Shown here: in pieces, positions 49,020-59,400 of the stretch
How positions within the stretch are numbered: position 1 is the first letter of the stretch
Layout of the letters: each line of letters begins with the position of its first letter
Position numbers and translations under genes: made by a program
The notes under the pieces: generated by a model
Database searches by the model: none
Seen by the model: the letters and a program-made list of their open reading frames with translations, nothing else
What the model was told of the DNA's origin: nothing
Assembly (NCBI GenBank): GCA_030737835.1
Contig: JAUJYN010000017.1
Span: 1,116,001 to 1,180,000, forward strand
Origin: Acorus gramineus
Taxonomy: Eukaryota; Streptophyta; Magnoliopsida; Acorales; Acoraceae
Direction: 5' to 3'
Length of the DNA: 64,000 nt

Positions 49020-51899
49020 GTCATCAATCCTGTGAAGTGTGAATACTGTGAGCATGATGGGCATGCAGGGAACATCTCCATCCAATTTTGTCGCAGTGGG
49101 TCTGTGGCTGAATTATTTTTTCAAGAAGCTTTTTCCGCTTAAGAAAATAAACAAAAGAGATGTGGAGACAGAGGTGGATGGCTGGGAGGAGGTCAGAAGA
49201 AGAGTGAGAGGATGTGAGATCGCAGGGAACCTCCAAGATGTTGGGTCTGCAGGAGGTTTGGCCAGGGAAAGCATACTATAAGGAGAAGATGAGGAAATTA
49301 GGTAAAGGTGGCGGAGGTGTTGGGTTTCCTGGTCATCTGGTGGTCATTATGCAGGCTCACCCAGTGGTAATTGAGGGTGGAGAGCAGCGGGAGGTTGTTA
49401 TTCTGTGATCGTCTGAGTCGGGTCAAAGGGAGGCACAGTTGAGGCATTTTTTTGACAAAATGGTAGGCCAGAGCCCTTTAATTAAAATAAAGGAAATGCC
49501 CCAAAGGACAGTACCAAACAAGAAAGATAAGGAACAAGGCTAGTAGAGGAGAATTCCACTGATTCCATGGCAAGGGGGGTCCAAGCTCAAATTGTCATGT
49601 GATTGAAAGAGCTCTAATTAGAAGATGGAGAAGGATTGGTGAGTAGAATTTCTGGGTGTTGGGACAGGATACGGTGATGGTTAAACTTCCGACGATGGTG
49701 GCAAAAACATTATTGCTGAAGGAGAGAAGCTATTGGAGGTGACAAGGGGATCCACCTCCTTCGTCGGCTATGTTCAAATCGCCCGAAGGGGGGAGGGGGG
49801 GGTGTTTGAAGGGGAAGCAAGTCTAGGTGGTGCTTAGGGGTGTCCCGTTGGTTTGGAGGGGGATTTCAGAGACATGGTCTCTTTCATGGAGGTGGTGTCT
49901 GATGAGGAGTTCCCACTCATCAAGGCAAAGGTGTGGGCGCCTTTCAAGGTGGTTATCCCAAATCAGGTCTTGGTGGAGGTGGATGATTGGAAAGCATGCT
50001 GGAGAAGTTTATGGCCAGCGGTATCCCTCGGCATATCTTGGGGCGGCCAGAGGAAAAGGATCATCACTCGGTTTGAGGATGGAGGTGTCAGAAGTTGTGG
50101 GCTGTCTAAAGGGCCTTGGTTATGACTGGATGGTGGCAAAGCAAGGAGGATGGATTCGGGTTGAAAAGGATTTGAGGGAGAAGAAGAGCGATTCGGCGCA
50201 CAACTACACTCACGATGGGGTGCTGGTAGTAGGTCAGATGGACCCGACTGAGTCTAGCGTTCATCCTAATTAGCCAAGTGGTAGGGGCAAATTGCCGCAT
50301 CTAAGGGCGTCGGAGGAGGACAGCATGGTGGGTTCAATCTCAATGCATAGGGACAAGGAGGGATTGGGCATTGTAAACGAGCCGAACGAGCCAAGCTTTG
50401 ACCTGTTCAGGCTCGGCTCGTTTAGTATCAGGCTCGGCTCAAGCTCGGCTCAAGACTGAGCTTAATTTCGTGTTCAAGCTCGGCTCTTTTAGCTCATGAA
50501 AAGCTCGGTTGAAGATCTGCTCGGCTCGTTTGTTAAACGAGCCAAGCCAAAGCTTGAACCAAGGCTCAGCCTGAGCTCGTTTAACTAAAAAAAAATTTGT
50601 TTAGCATTTGAGAAGTCATCTTTCATAAATCACAACATCCTATATTATGTGAAAATGACATAAACTCAAACTCGGGCTCAGCTCAAACTCTGCTCGGGCT
50701 CAGTTCGGGTTTTTTGTTTCCCCCTTTTTATGTTATGTAACGAGCTCATATAGGCTCGAGCTCAGCTCGGCTCGTTTACACACCGAGCTTTAAAAAATGT
50801 TTAAGCTCAGCTCATTTGTCTAATCGAACGAGGCCGAACGAGCTTTTAACCGAGCCGAGCGCGAGCTGCTCGGCTCGTTTACCACCCCTACGAGGGAAGG
50901 TGAAGGACAGGTAACACATAATCTATGGGGAAGTCAAAGTTGCGATGGTCTATTGTCATACTTCATTGACACATAAAAGTCTTCTTCAATTCATCCATCC
51001 TACATGGTGGAGCCATGTGGTGTGGGTGAACAACTTTTGCCAGAGTTGGTGGATCAGGTGATGCAGAGACGGTTGAAGGTGAAGGGTAGTGTCACAATTG
51101 GGGCCCACGCCTCAAGAAGGGGGGAACCAAGTAGTTGTTGCAGAGAAGATGAAGGTGGTCAATAACAAGAGACTGGATTCAACGGTTCATGACAAACAGT
51201 TGGCAGTGGAGGCTTATCAAGAAGGTTTGGAAAAGGTATGCTTAGTGGGACAGGTGGCGGGCTCTCAAGTGTTTGTGAGAGAGCATGAGATGAATCATGG
51301 GTGGGCCGTCTAAAACGCATTAATCTGGCGAATTCAATTACTAATGAACCAGTGTTGGCAGATGAGGGGGCAGATGGGCTGTTAGAAGGCGGGAATCGTC
51401 TTCGGCATCCATTGGTTCATAATTGGTGGACCAGGGGATTGACGTGCTATGAAGAAGGTTGTGAGCCTTTTGGCGGGTCTTCTCACGTGGTTTCAAGCCA
51501 AGGCAGAGTAGGTGCTGGATCGTTGAAAGAGGTAAGGAGCAACACTCATCTCACAGGCATCATGAGAGTGCGTATGAGGGATGTGGAGAGAAGTTCATGC
51601 CCGAGATTCCGAAGGGATGAATGTTTGATATGGGAGTCGACGGGGAAGGTGGAATCGTCAACAGAGTTGCCTGCACGAGACGTATATCTGATACCCACTA
51701 TTTCTCTGGCAGTGGGGGAGAACCAATTCGGTAGGTCAACTGCCTGCATCAAACCCATGAGCATTGGGTTCCAATTACAAAACGATGTCGAGAAAGGGAG
51801 GTTCAAATAGATATATTGCAAAGGGATCTGAGAGGTTGCAACAACAAGAATTCATGAATAAGTCCACTCAATAAGACTCAGGAGGTCAAGAATGATGAG
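49020..51899 (+). mobile_element. Probable 5' part (ORF1 side) of the degenerate LINE
   Basis: G-rich plus-strand sequence with purine-rich codon bias like the downstream LINE ORF2, split into short frames, for example EVDDWKACWRSL near 49975 and GCLKGLGYDWMVAKQGGW near 50100. I do not recognise a specific ORF1 domain. The assignment rests on position directly upstream of the endonuclease start and on similar composition. Interrupted by the hAT-like MITE at 50365-50890. Confidence 0.4.
50365..50890. mobile_element. hAT-like MITE with AACGAGCCGAGC repeats
   Basis: The termini are TGTAAACGAGCCGAACGAGC on the left and, reverse-complemented, TAGGGGTGGTAAACGAGCCG on the right. The interior is full of GCTCGGCTCGTTT and its complement, making many small hairpins. 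The flanks GGAGGGAT and CGAGGGAA could be a degraded 8-bp target duplication. A relative lies at 62850-63232. No coding capacity. Confidence 0.8.
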
Positions 51900-52012
51900 G
51901 TTGCAGCCCATGATGCACATCTTTTGTTGGCCTGAACAACCCTTGTAAGGCGGCAATCAAGGATTTAGTGATGGCTAACAAAAATTCAGTTGTGATGCAT
52001 ACAAGAAACTAA

Positions 52013-53416
52013 GGCGGTGTTTGGTTCACCGAATGTTCAGTGCTTTATTCTGATTAATGCGGAAAAATCAGCAGTTTTTTATTAAGTGGGTGTTTGGTTC
52101 ACACCCTTTGAAGTACTGATAACTTTCCACGTTAAGTAAAAAAGACCACAAAATTTTCAGCTATGGGAGTGACACTTTTTATTTCCGCCTCCGCCTTTTG
52201 ACCCTACAAAAAGACGAATATACCCCTCCCACTTACCACAAATTACCCACAATATATAACCCATCTACCCAACTCTCTCTCTCTCCTCACGCCTCACCAT
52301 TTCATTCAAAGAACCCGAAAAACAAATCCTTAGCAGAGAAGCTCCAGCGAGTCCTCAGCTTATCGCCCTCCACGGCCTTTGGCCGCGGCGACGGCTCCGT
52401 GAAGGCCCTCTCCTCCGTCGACAACTGCGTCTTCACCGCCCACCAAGACCGCCGGATACGCGTGTGGGAGGTCTCGCGTGGGCAGTCAGAGAACGCGTTC
52501 CGCCTGATCGCGACACTGCCCACGAAAAGGGACTACCTTGGGAGGTGCGCATTGCTTGGTGATGGAGGGGCATAAGGAGGTTTCGATGAATTCGGTGATC
52601 GTTTGCGAGGAGGGGAAGTTGGTTTATGGAGGTGGGTTGGATGGGGGTTTGATGGGGTGGAGGGGAGAGGGGATGGAGCGGGGGTGGAGGGTGGTTTGTG
52701 ATGTGAAGGCACACAAAATGGCTGTTTTGTTTGATGGGAGAGTTTGTGTGCAGTGGGTCTGCTGATAGGACTATTGGGATATGGAAGAGGGAGGGTGATG
52801 GTGGTGGGGGGTTTGTGAGGTTGGGGAGCATAAGTGGGCATGAAGGGCATGTGAAGTGCTTGCAAGGCTCAGCTTACAGTGTTAGGGGTGGGTTTTTGTT
52901 GTACAAGGGGTTAGAGTTTGGTGGGTGAGGATTACCAGCCTGGGAAACAAGAAGGGGAGGATCAGAACTTGAAAGGGTTGTCAAAGGAGTGTGTTTTATT
53001 GTTGTTCACATGTTTTGGGGGACTGTATAATGAGGTTTTATTGAGATTTTTTGTAAATATGTATAGGCTTCCATCTGATTCTCATTTGATTCAAATTGCA
53101 GTGGTGTAGTACATGTATTTTATTGACCCAACCACATTATCTTTTTTTTTTATTAATGGAAAAAATAATTTTTATTTTTAAGTTTTTAACCAAACATCAA
53201 ATAACATTCAGCACTTATAAAATAGACCAAAATATCATTCCAATAAACACATATGTCAACCGATTAACCAAACACATTTATCTAAAATACTGCTTAATAT
53301 TTTTCGCTGAACGAAACACTTTTTTTCCTGAACTCTTAAAGATTATCATCATAACCTCTTTCTATATTTATCAATCAGTATTTAAAATCCGCTTTCCGCC
53401 GCTGCCAAACAGCACC
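52013..53416 (+). mobile_element. PIF/Harbinger-like TIR element carrying a WD40 gene fragment
   Basis: The termini are GGCGGTGTTTGGTTCACC and, reverse-complemented, GGTGCTGTTTGGCAGCGG, flanked by a 3-bp TAA duplication (52010-52012 and 53417-53419). Taking out the element and one TAA rejoins the LINE as ACAAGAAACTAAGATAAAG, encoding QETKIK. This confirms both ends. There is no transposase. The interior is a promoter-like stretch, a plus-strand JINGUBANG-type WD40 gene copy, and about 320 bp of AT-rich sequence. A non-autonomous element of 1404 bp. Confidence 0.85.
52300..52927 (+). pseudogene. Captured JINGUBANG-like WD40 protein gene fragment
   Basis: Frame pieces read SLAEKLQRVLSLSP, then GDGSVKALSSVDNCVFTAHQ, DRRIRVWEVSRGQSENAF, LIATLPTKRDYLGR; then, after loss of several blades, EGHKEVSMNSVIVCE, KLVYGGGLDGGLMGW, VCDVKAHKMAVL, SADRTIGIWKREGD and ISGHEGHVKCLQ. 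This order is that of plant JINGUBANG-type WD40 proteins (pollen-expressed, seven blades, normally single-exon genes). The middle blades are missing, there is a frame change near 52560, another near 52735, and an early end. Non-functional as WD40 protein. Coding GC content is much higher than that of the surrounding element, consistent with capture of host sequence. Confidence 0.8.
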
Positions 53417-54769
53417 TAAGATAAAGAATGTGTCATAGTGATATTAGAGGAAACAAGATTGAAGAGGTGGTTTTTAAGCCATTGGTGGGTGAGTCCAGGG
53501 GTATCCTAATTTGTTGGAGTGGACAGAAGAATGGATGAGGATCTTCAAAATGGAGAGAAAGCGGCGGTAAAGGTCGAAGGTATTGTGGCTTAAGGAGGGG
53601 TACAACAACACAGTTTTTCCACAAGATGGCAAACCATAGAATGTGTCAAAAACATTTTGAAGCTCCACGTCAACAACAGGATCAAGGAGGAAGAACAGTG
53701 GATCTAAGAGGCGCTGGTAGATCATTTAGACGAGGCATTCAAGAGAAGTCGGGTGGAGATCGTTGTGATTCAGTGAAGACCTAAAGCATCTTCCAGATTA
53801 TTGCCTCCATCATTTAGACGAACAATTTTTTGAAGAGGAGGTTGAGGAAGCACTCTTTGGAGCGAATGGGGAGAAAGCCCTGGGTCCGGATGGTTTTGAT
53901 CTTCGCTTCTATCAAGAGTTCTAGCACATTGTGAATGAAGATGTCATGGAGATGTTTGAGGAGTTTTTTAGAGGCTCATAGGGGCTTGGGAGTCTCAATG
54001 CATCATTCTTTGCATTCATTCAGAAGAAGGATGGGGCGGTGGATCTGTGGTGATTTCAGGCCAACCAGTTTGGTGAATGGCAGCTACAAGATGAGTGCAA
54101 AGATCCAGCTTGAAGATAGTTTATTGGAGACTTAGTGAAGAAAAATTAGACGGCTTTCATCCCCAGGAGTTGTCTTCAAGATGGTTTCATGATTGTTAGG
54201 AGATGACTCAGATTGGAACCAGGTGTGGTGCCAGGTGGTAAAAGATAAATGTAGTTACTAAGGCTTAGAGGTGGAGTGGTGGACATATTCCCAATGGGTC
54301 ATTGAGATTGTCCATGATTCCTAGTGGGATCATTAGCGTGGCAGGAAGTTTAAGTGAGGCCATCGCCTGGATACGGTATTTTCTTGGGCATGATGTTTGG
54401 TGTGGTGATTTGCCTATCAAGGAGAAATTCCCGGACCATTTGGGATGGTTGTTTATAAAAATGGAAAAAATCACAAGGGAGAACAAGGGGGACACCAGGA
54501 TGAGCGTCGGAGGAATCTTCAGGACGAGGTGAACATGTAGGTCACGTTGTTTGGCTGGGATTCATGAGGTTCCCAAGGAAGGTGCTCAGGGCATGGTAAT
54601 ATGGAAGACTTAAAGAGCTAATGTGCGTCTAATGACGAGAGGTCATGTAGTTTGTGCCATGCAATAGAAGAGACAACGAGACATCTATTTATACGATGCC
54701 TGATGATCATTAGATTTGGGTGAGGAGGGTTGAGGCAATTGAGATAATGGATTTTACCACCATGGAAGG

Positions 54770-55749
54770 TGTTAGGCTAGGATCAAGTCCTAGCTGAGCC
54801 CTGGGCTCCTGGCTCAGGTGCAGGAGGCACCTAGGCGCAACAAAGGCTCATTGCGGGTGTAGGAGGCACCATGGCGCAATGGAGGCTCATGGCTCAGGTG
54901 CACCAGGCACCATGTCGCGCTCGGGTGCACCAGGCACCCGGGCGCGACAGGGTCGAGGCGGCACCTGAGGCTTCTGCATCAAGCAGGCATGACCGCACTC
55001 GTCCGAGCACGTTGCCCTCATCAAAGCAGTCGGCGTGCGCATATCTCGTGGGGAGTGGGACGACCTGGCGCACGTCAACAGGACATGGGCGGATCTCACG
55101 AGGTGGGGCGCCAGTTGTGGCATGACGAGGTGCACACGCCCTGGGCAGATCCGGAATGCGCGTAGACAGTTAACACGCCTAGGGACGTGGGCACACAGCA
55201 ACGCTGAGCGGTTACGGATGCACGTGGATCTCGCGTGGTGGGGCGCCAGACGCCAGTCGTGGCATGACGTGGCGCACACGCATAGGCAACCCGGAATGCG
55301 CAGAGCGATCAGCACGCCCAAGGACACAGGCATCCAGCAAGGCAAAGTGGTTACGGACGTGTGCAGATCTTGCGGTGCGAGAACTAGACGTGGAACAACG
55401 TGGGCACTCGGCATGCCCACGATGCGGGCAACTTTGCGCCCACGTGCGAAGTGGGGGAGTTGCTCAGGCAGAATGAATCTCACTCTTTGTAACTGTTTGG
55501 TCATGGGCTTGACCAAGTGGGGTAGTGGGGCTGAGGCCCTTGTAAGCCCTGTATAAGTCCCAAGCCGAAGATAAAGGGGACAATCAAGTTATAATCGTTG
55601 AGCGAATACAACATAAGGGTTCTAGCCCAACTCTCCTTGTGTGTTTTGTGTGTTGAGCGACAATAGAGAGGTTGAACTAATGTTCGGGAACACTAGTACC
55701 ACACAGGGTCTGAGGCAAATTTTTAGGTCTCTAATTTTCCCCTATGACA
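54770..55749. mobile_element. Solo LTR inserted in the LINE
   Basis: 980 bp starting TGTTAGGCTAGGATC and ending TTTTCCCCTATGACA, with GAAGG (54765-54769) and GAAGA (55750-55754) as a probable 5-bp target duplication. The interior is GC-rich in the first two thirds, with repeats of GTGCACCAGGCACC and GGCGCACACGC phrases. It then has a TATA-like TGTATAAGTCCC near 55549 and a pyrimidine-rich end. No internal retroviral coding region is present, so it is what remains after LTR-LTR recombination. Family not assigned; LINE sequence continues on both sides. Confidence 0.8.
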
Positions 55750-56469
55750 GAAGAGTTGTAGCTTGCTAGCAAGAGGTTGAGACAGAATATCGAAGTATGA
55801 AAACAAAAATTTCTCAATCCTTTGTTCCAATAGTGTTATGGGCACTCTGGTTAACACGCAATGAGGTCATCTTCAAAGGGGCAACGTTTTTTTATGTTGA
55901 GAATATATGGGAGTCAGTGATTGATTCATAAAGATTAAGGTAAATTTTGTGTGGGGGCTACTAGAGCATTGTATGTGGAGGGTCATATTGTGATTGAGGA
56001 GTAGTGTGACAATGGGATCAGTGATGGCTTTGGGGCATCGGTAGATGTCTCTTCTACCACGTCCTTGCCATAGATGTTGTATTTTTGTGCTTTTGCTTGA
56101 TTCTGCCTTTGTATTTGGGGATTCACTTTTCTTTAATAAAATTGGGGTAGGATGCCTACCATTTTTCTGTGAAATTTTTTTTACAGCATGCACTCCCTCA
56201 CCTGCATGAGATGGCCTAAACTAATAACGAGTCATCTAACCCTAGGAAAACATAACTTGAAAAGTAACTCTATCAATGTTTAGATAATATTACTTTGAAT
56301 TATGAAAATACTAAACAGATACAAAGGATTGTGTATTTAAAACGGTAACAAGCATATCAAAATTATATGTTTCACTATCTATCGAGCAGAATCTACGGAT
56401 GAAAACACTAACACGAGCGAGCTAAATTTAATTCCAATACATACCTGATATATAGCAGGGGGGAATTCC

Positions 56470-59400
56470 CTATCTTCTGGAGGCCAACCCAGGCATTGTG
56501 GTTCTGGGAGGAAAGCAACACCACTTAAATAAATTTCTTCAAAAATTAAATGCCGGAACAAACTACTAGAGAACAATCCAGGCTACAATATCAACAAAGG
56601 ACAACAATTTACTACCTCCCTTGCTGCCTAGCTCCAAAGATTATGCCATGCTTCCCATTACTTGGTCCTTTGTTTTGAGAAGGGCTCGAACGTGCTCCAT
56701 TGCCAATTGCTGCATCTCCAGATGAATGGCCAGGTCTCACTTCTGATGATGAGCCATTTACTTGCTGAAGATCTTTCGATTTGTTGAAAATTTTTACATT
56801 CAAGAGATTTTTAGATGGGTTATTGTCAACACCATTTGCCTGTTGATTGCGCATTATCTGATTGTCATATAGATCTCCGTTGTGAGCTGAATTGGCAGAG
56901 TCACTGGACAAAACTGTCTTCCCAGGCTTGGTGTCAGTGGAAGGACCTAGTTTTAAACGATGAGTTTGTGCCACAGGGGTTACAGCAACAGAAGACAAGA
57001 GCGATGAATATGGAACAGAAGCTGCAGCTACTGCAGCAACTTTAGCAACAGCAGCAGTTGCTGATATGATTTCTTGTGCTCCCTCACGAAGATGAATGAA
57101 GTCCCCTTCAATTACAAACAACTGGAATAGCACAATTTGAGAACCACGTTGAAGTCAAAAATCAAGCAATCAAACAATTCAACAAAAAGGTTTCTAAAGG
57201 CTTACTTCAGGATGCTGAGCCACAAAGTCATCAAGCTTCCCATATTTTTTCTTGTAGTCATGCCAATGGAGAGGAGAAAGCATCTTGCCAAGCCTATTTG
57301 GTAACTGAACCAAACAGAGATTATAAATTCATCATAAAGGATGAAAACACAATTATCAACATAATAATGTGTGCGAAAATGCAGTGTCACCACTTACAGT
57401 TGTGCTGATTTTTATTTGACCACTTAATCCAGAAGGAATGGCACGAACAATGCAAGCCAACAATGATCCTTCTTCCAGAAGAGCAGGTTCAGGCCCCTTG
57501 CTTGAAATCAAAACATTCGACGTTTGTGCAGCAGAGATAGGTGCTTCAGGCAGAATTGTGACACCGGTGTTGCATTCAGACTCAGTACCCAAACTTACAG
57601 CGTGGCTTTGAACATCAAATGGCAAATTCATTGCAGCTGAACTTTGTGGTTCTGATGTCAAAGACTCTTGTTGGCTGACCACGGAAGTGCGCTTATTGTG
57701 TGTCTGTCATAAAACAGATATCATGAGTTTAGACTTGGTCCACAAGCATTATGTTCCAAGCTATAACCACTTTATGAGACACAAGATGCTTCACCATGCA
57801 ACAAAAAATTAAAAAAAGAAAAGAAAAATCATTACAAACCTCGATTTCACTCTTAGTTTCTGGCAATTTCAATCCTAACATAGCATGGAACTGAGAAGAG
57901 ATCTCTTCAGTGTTCTGTTGTGATTCTTGGGGTACTATGTATTGCTTGGCATTTGACCTTAGCCCCTAAATGTGTATATAAAGTAAGAACATGCATGAGA
58001 TAACCATCCAAATCATAAAAGGAAAACATATTACCTTGACATCATTATTAGAGCCAGTAACCAACGGGTCTGAACTCAGTTGCCGACTGTTGTGAGATTC
58101 CAGGTATCCTGAATGAACTTGTTGTGCACAAACAGAGAGATTGTGATCATACTGAGAATCTAAAGGCATATTACTTGGTTCTATCTGAGATGTTGGATAT
58201 TGATTCATTGTTGGTGCCAGTGAATTACGCTTTACTGCCTATAAGAAAATAAATGGGCAAGCAACCCTGAGTGAACCAAATTAATCTATCACAAAAGAAT
58301 AATAAACAGAAATTTTTAGGTTCTCCTGCATACCTCCTGGCTTTGCCAAAGTTGGCCTGATGAAGCTGCAGGAATTTGCTGAAAATGGCCTACAGAATTA
58401 GGAGTATGCACAGATTGCTGAAGACCTTGTTGATGCATCATAAAAGGATGGAGTGGAGCAAGCTGGCCAGGTGGAACAAATGTATTCATCCCAATAATCG
58501 ACGATGGAACAATCGCAGATCCATGGACGTGATCAGTCTAGCATAAGAACAATAAAATGGATTAGAGAGAGAGAGAGAGAGACGGCACAAGGAAGCAGAG
58601 GAGAAAAAGAAAAGATCAAATAGAGAGCAGTGGAGCAAACAGAGAACAGCCATAGGTGATGGAGAAGGCCAGGCCTAATCCTTCAATTCATCATCAACAT
58701 TATCTTCTTTTTCTTTTTGGTTGGTATTTTTTTTATTCTTCAAAAGGGGCTATCAATATTTCTAACGTTAATCACCGGATTTTGGCGATTACACCCGCAA
58801 AATAGATATATCAAACCAAATATTGTTATCTTGATGATTTGAAACTATGGTAGCAAAAAAATAGTAAGACGAGTGATATGATACATAATTCAGCAATCAA
58901 AATATATGTTCACTGCATTGCATAAAGGTCTGAAAATATAAAGAGATTTCATGGACAGACATTAACAGAGGGAAATGCAGATGCAATTCATGCGATTAAA
59001 GAGTGCGCAAACCAGTGGCAGGTGAATAAATTCTCCAAATTCACATTACAAGGAAGATAGGTTAGAATTTCCAAGTGGGAAGTGGGATTGTAGTGAGGCA
59101 CAGGATATGGAGACAATAGAAGGTCATGGGGTGGGGGGACTACAAACCATAACAGTAAATTTGTTTCAGTCCATTGAACAATGAAGCAGAAGATGTCGTG
59201 TATCATTCTAGCCAAACAATTAACATCAGAAATTATGCCTACCCAGGAAGGCTATTATCTTTACTCTAAATTTGCAGTGTTTCCATTTTGACATGGTGGT
59301 GCAGTGACAGTTGCCTTGGAAAAAACAAGCTCAATTAAAATAAATTCGTTGACTGCCATGTAAAAATGGCACACGAATGCTGACTTATTTTCTGTTAGCC

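Larger units (their letters stand above)
51900..56190 (+). mobile_element. Degenerate L1-like LINE ORF2 with nested insertions
   Basis: The endonuclease start reads GLNNPCKAAIKDLVMANKN (51928 on), then IQETK one frame over at 51998, then SRGILICW near 53490. The pre-RT region has LWLKEGYNNTVF near 53590. RT has FEEEVEEALFGANGEKALGP (ALGPDGF motif, usually APGPDGF), then FAFIQKKDGAVDLW and a degraded RPxSL near 54060. The zf-RVT region has MTRGHVV and EETTRHLFIRC near 54630-54700. The 3' part has VLWALWLTRNEVIFKG near 55835. It is riddled with stops and frameshifts. After subtracting insertions only about 1.9 kb of an expected ~4 kb ORF2 remains, so it has internal deletions as well. No clear poly(A) tail or target duplication is seen. 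Confidence 0.85.

Noticed and set aside
49827-50273. 148-codon plus-strand frame as an independent host gene
   Set aside because: Trp/Arg-rich out-of-frame reading of what looks like degenerate LINE sequence; no recognisable domain.
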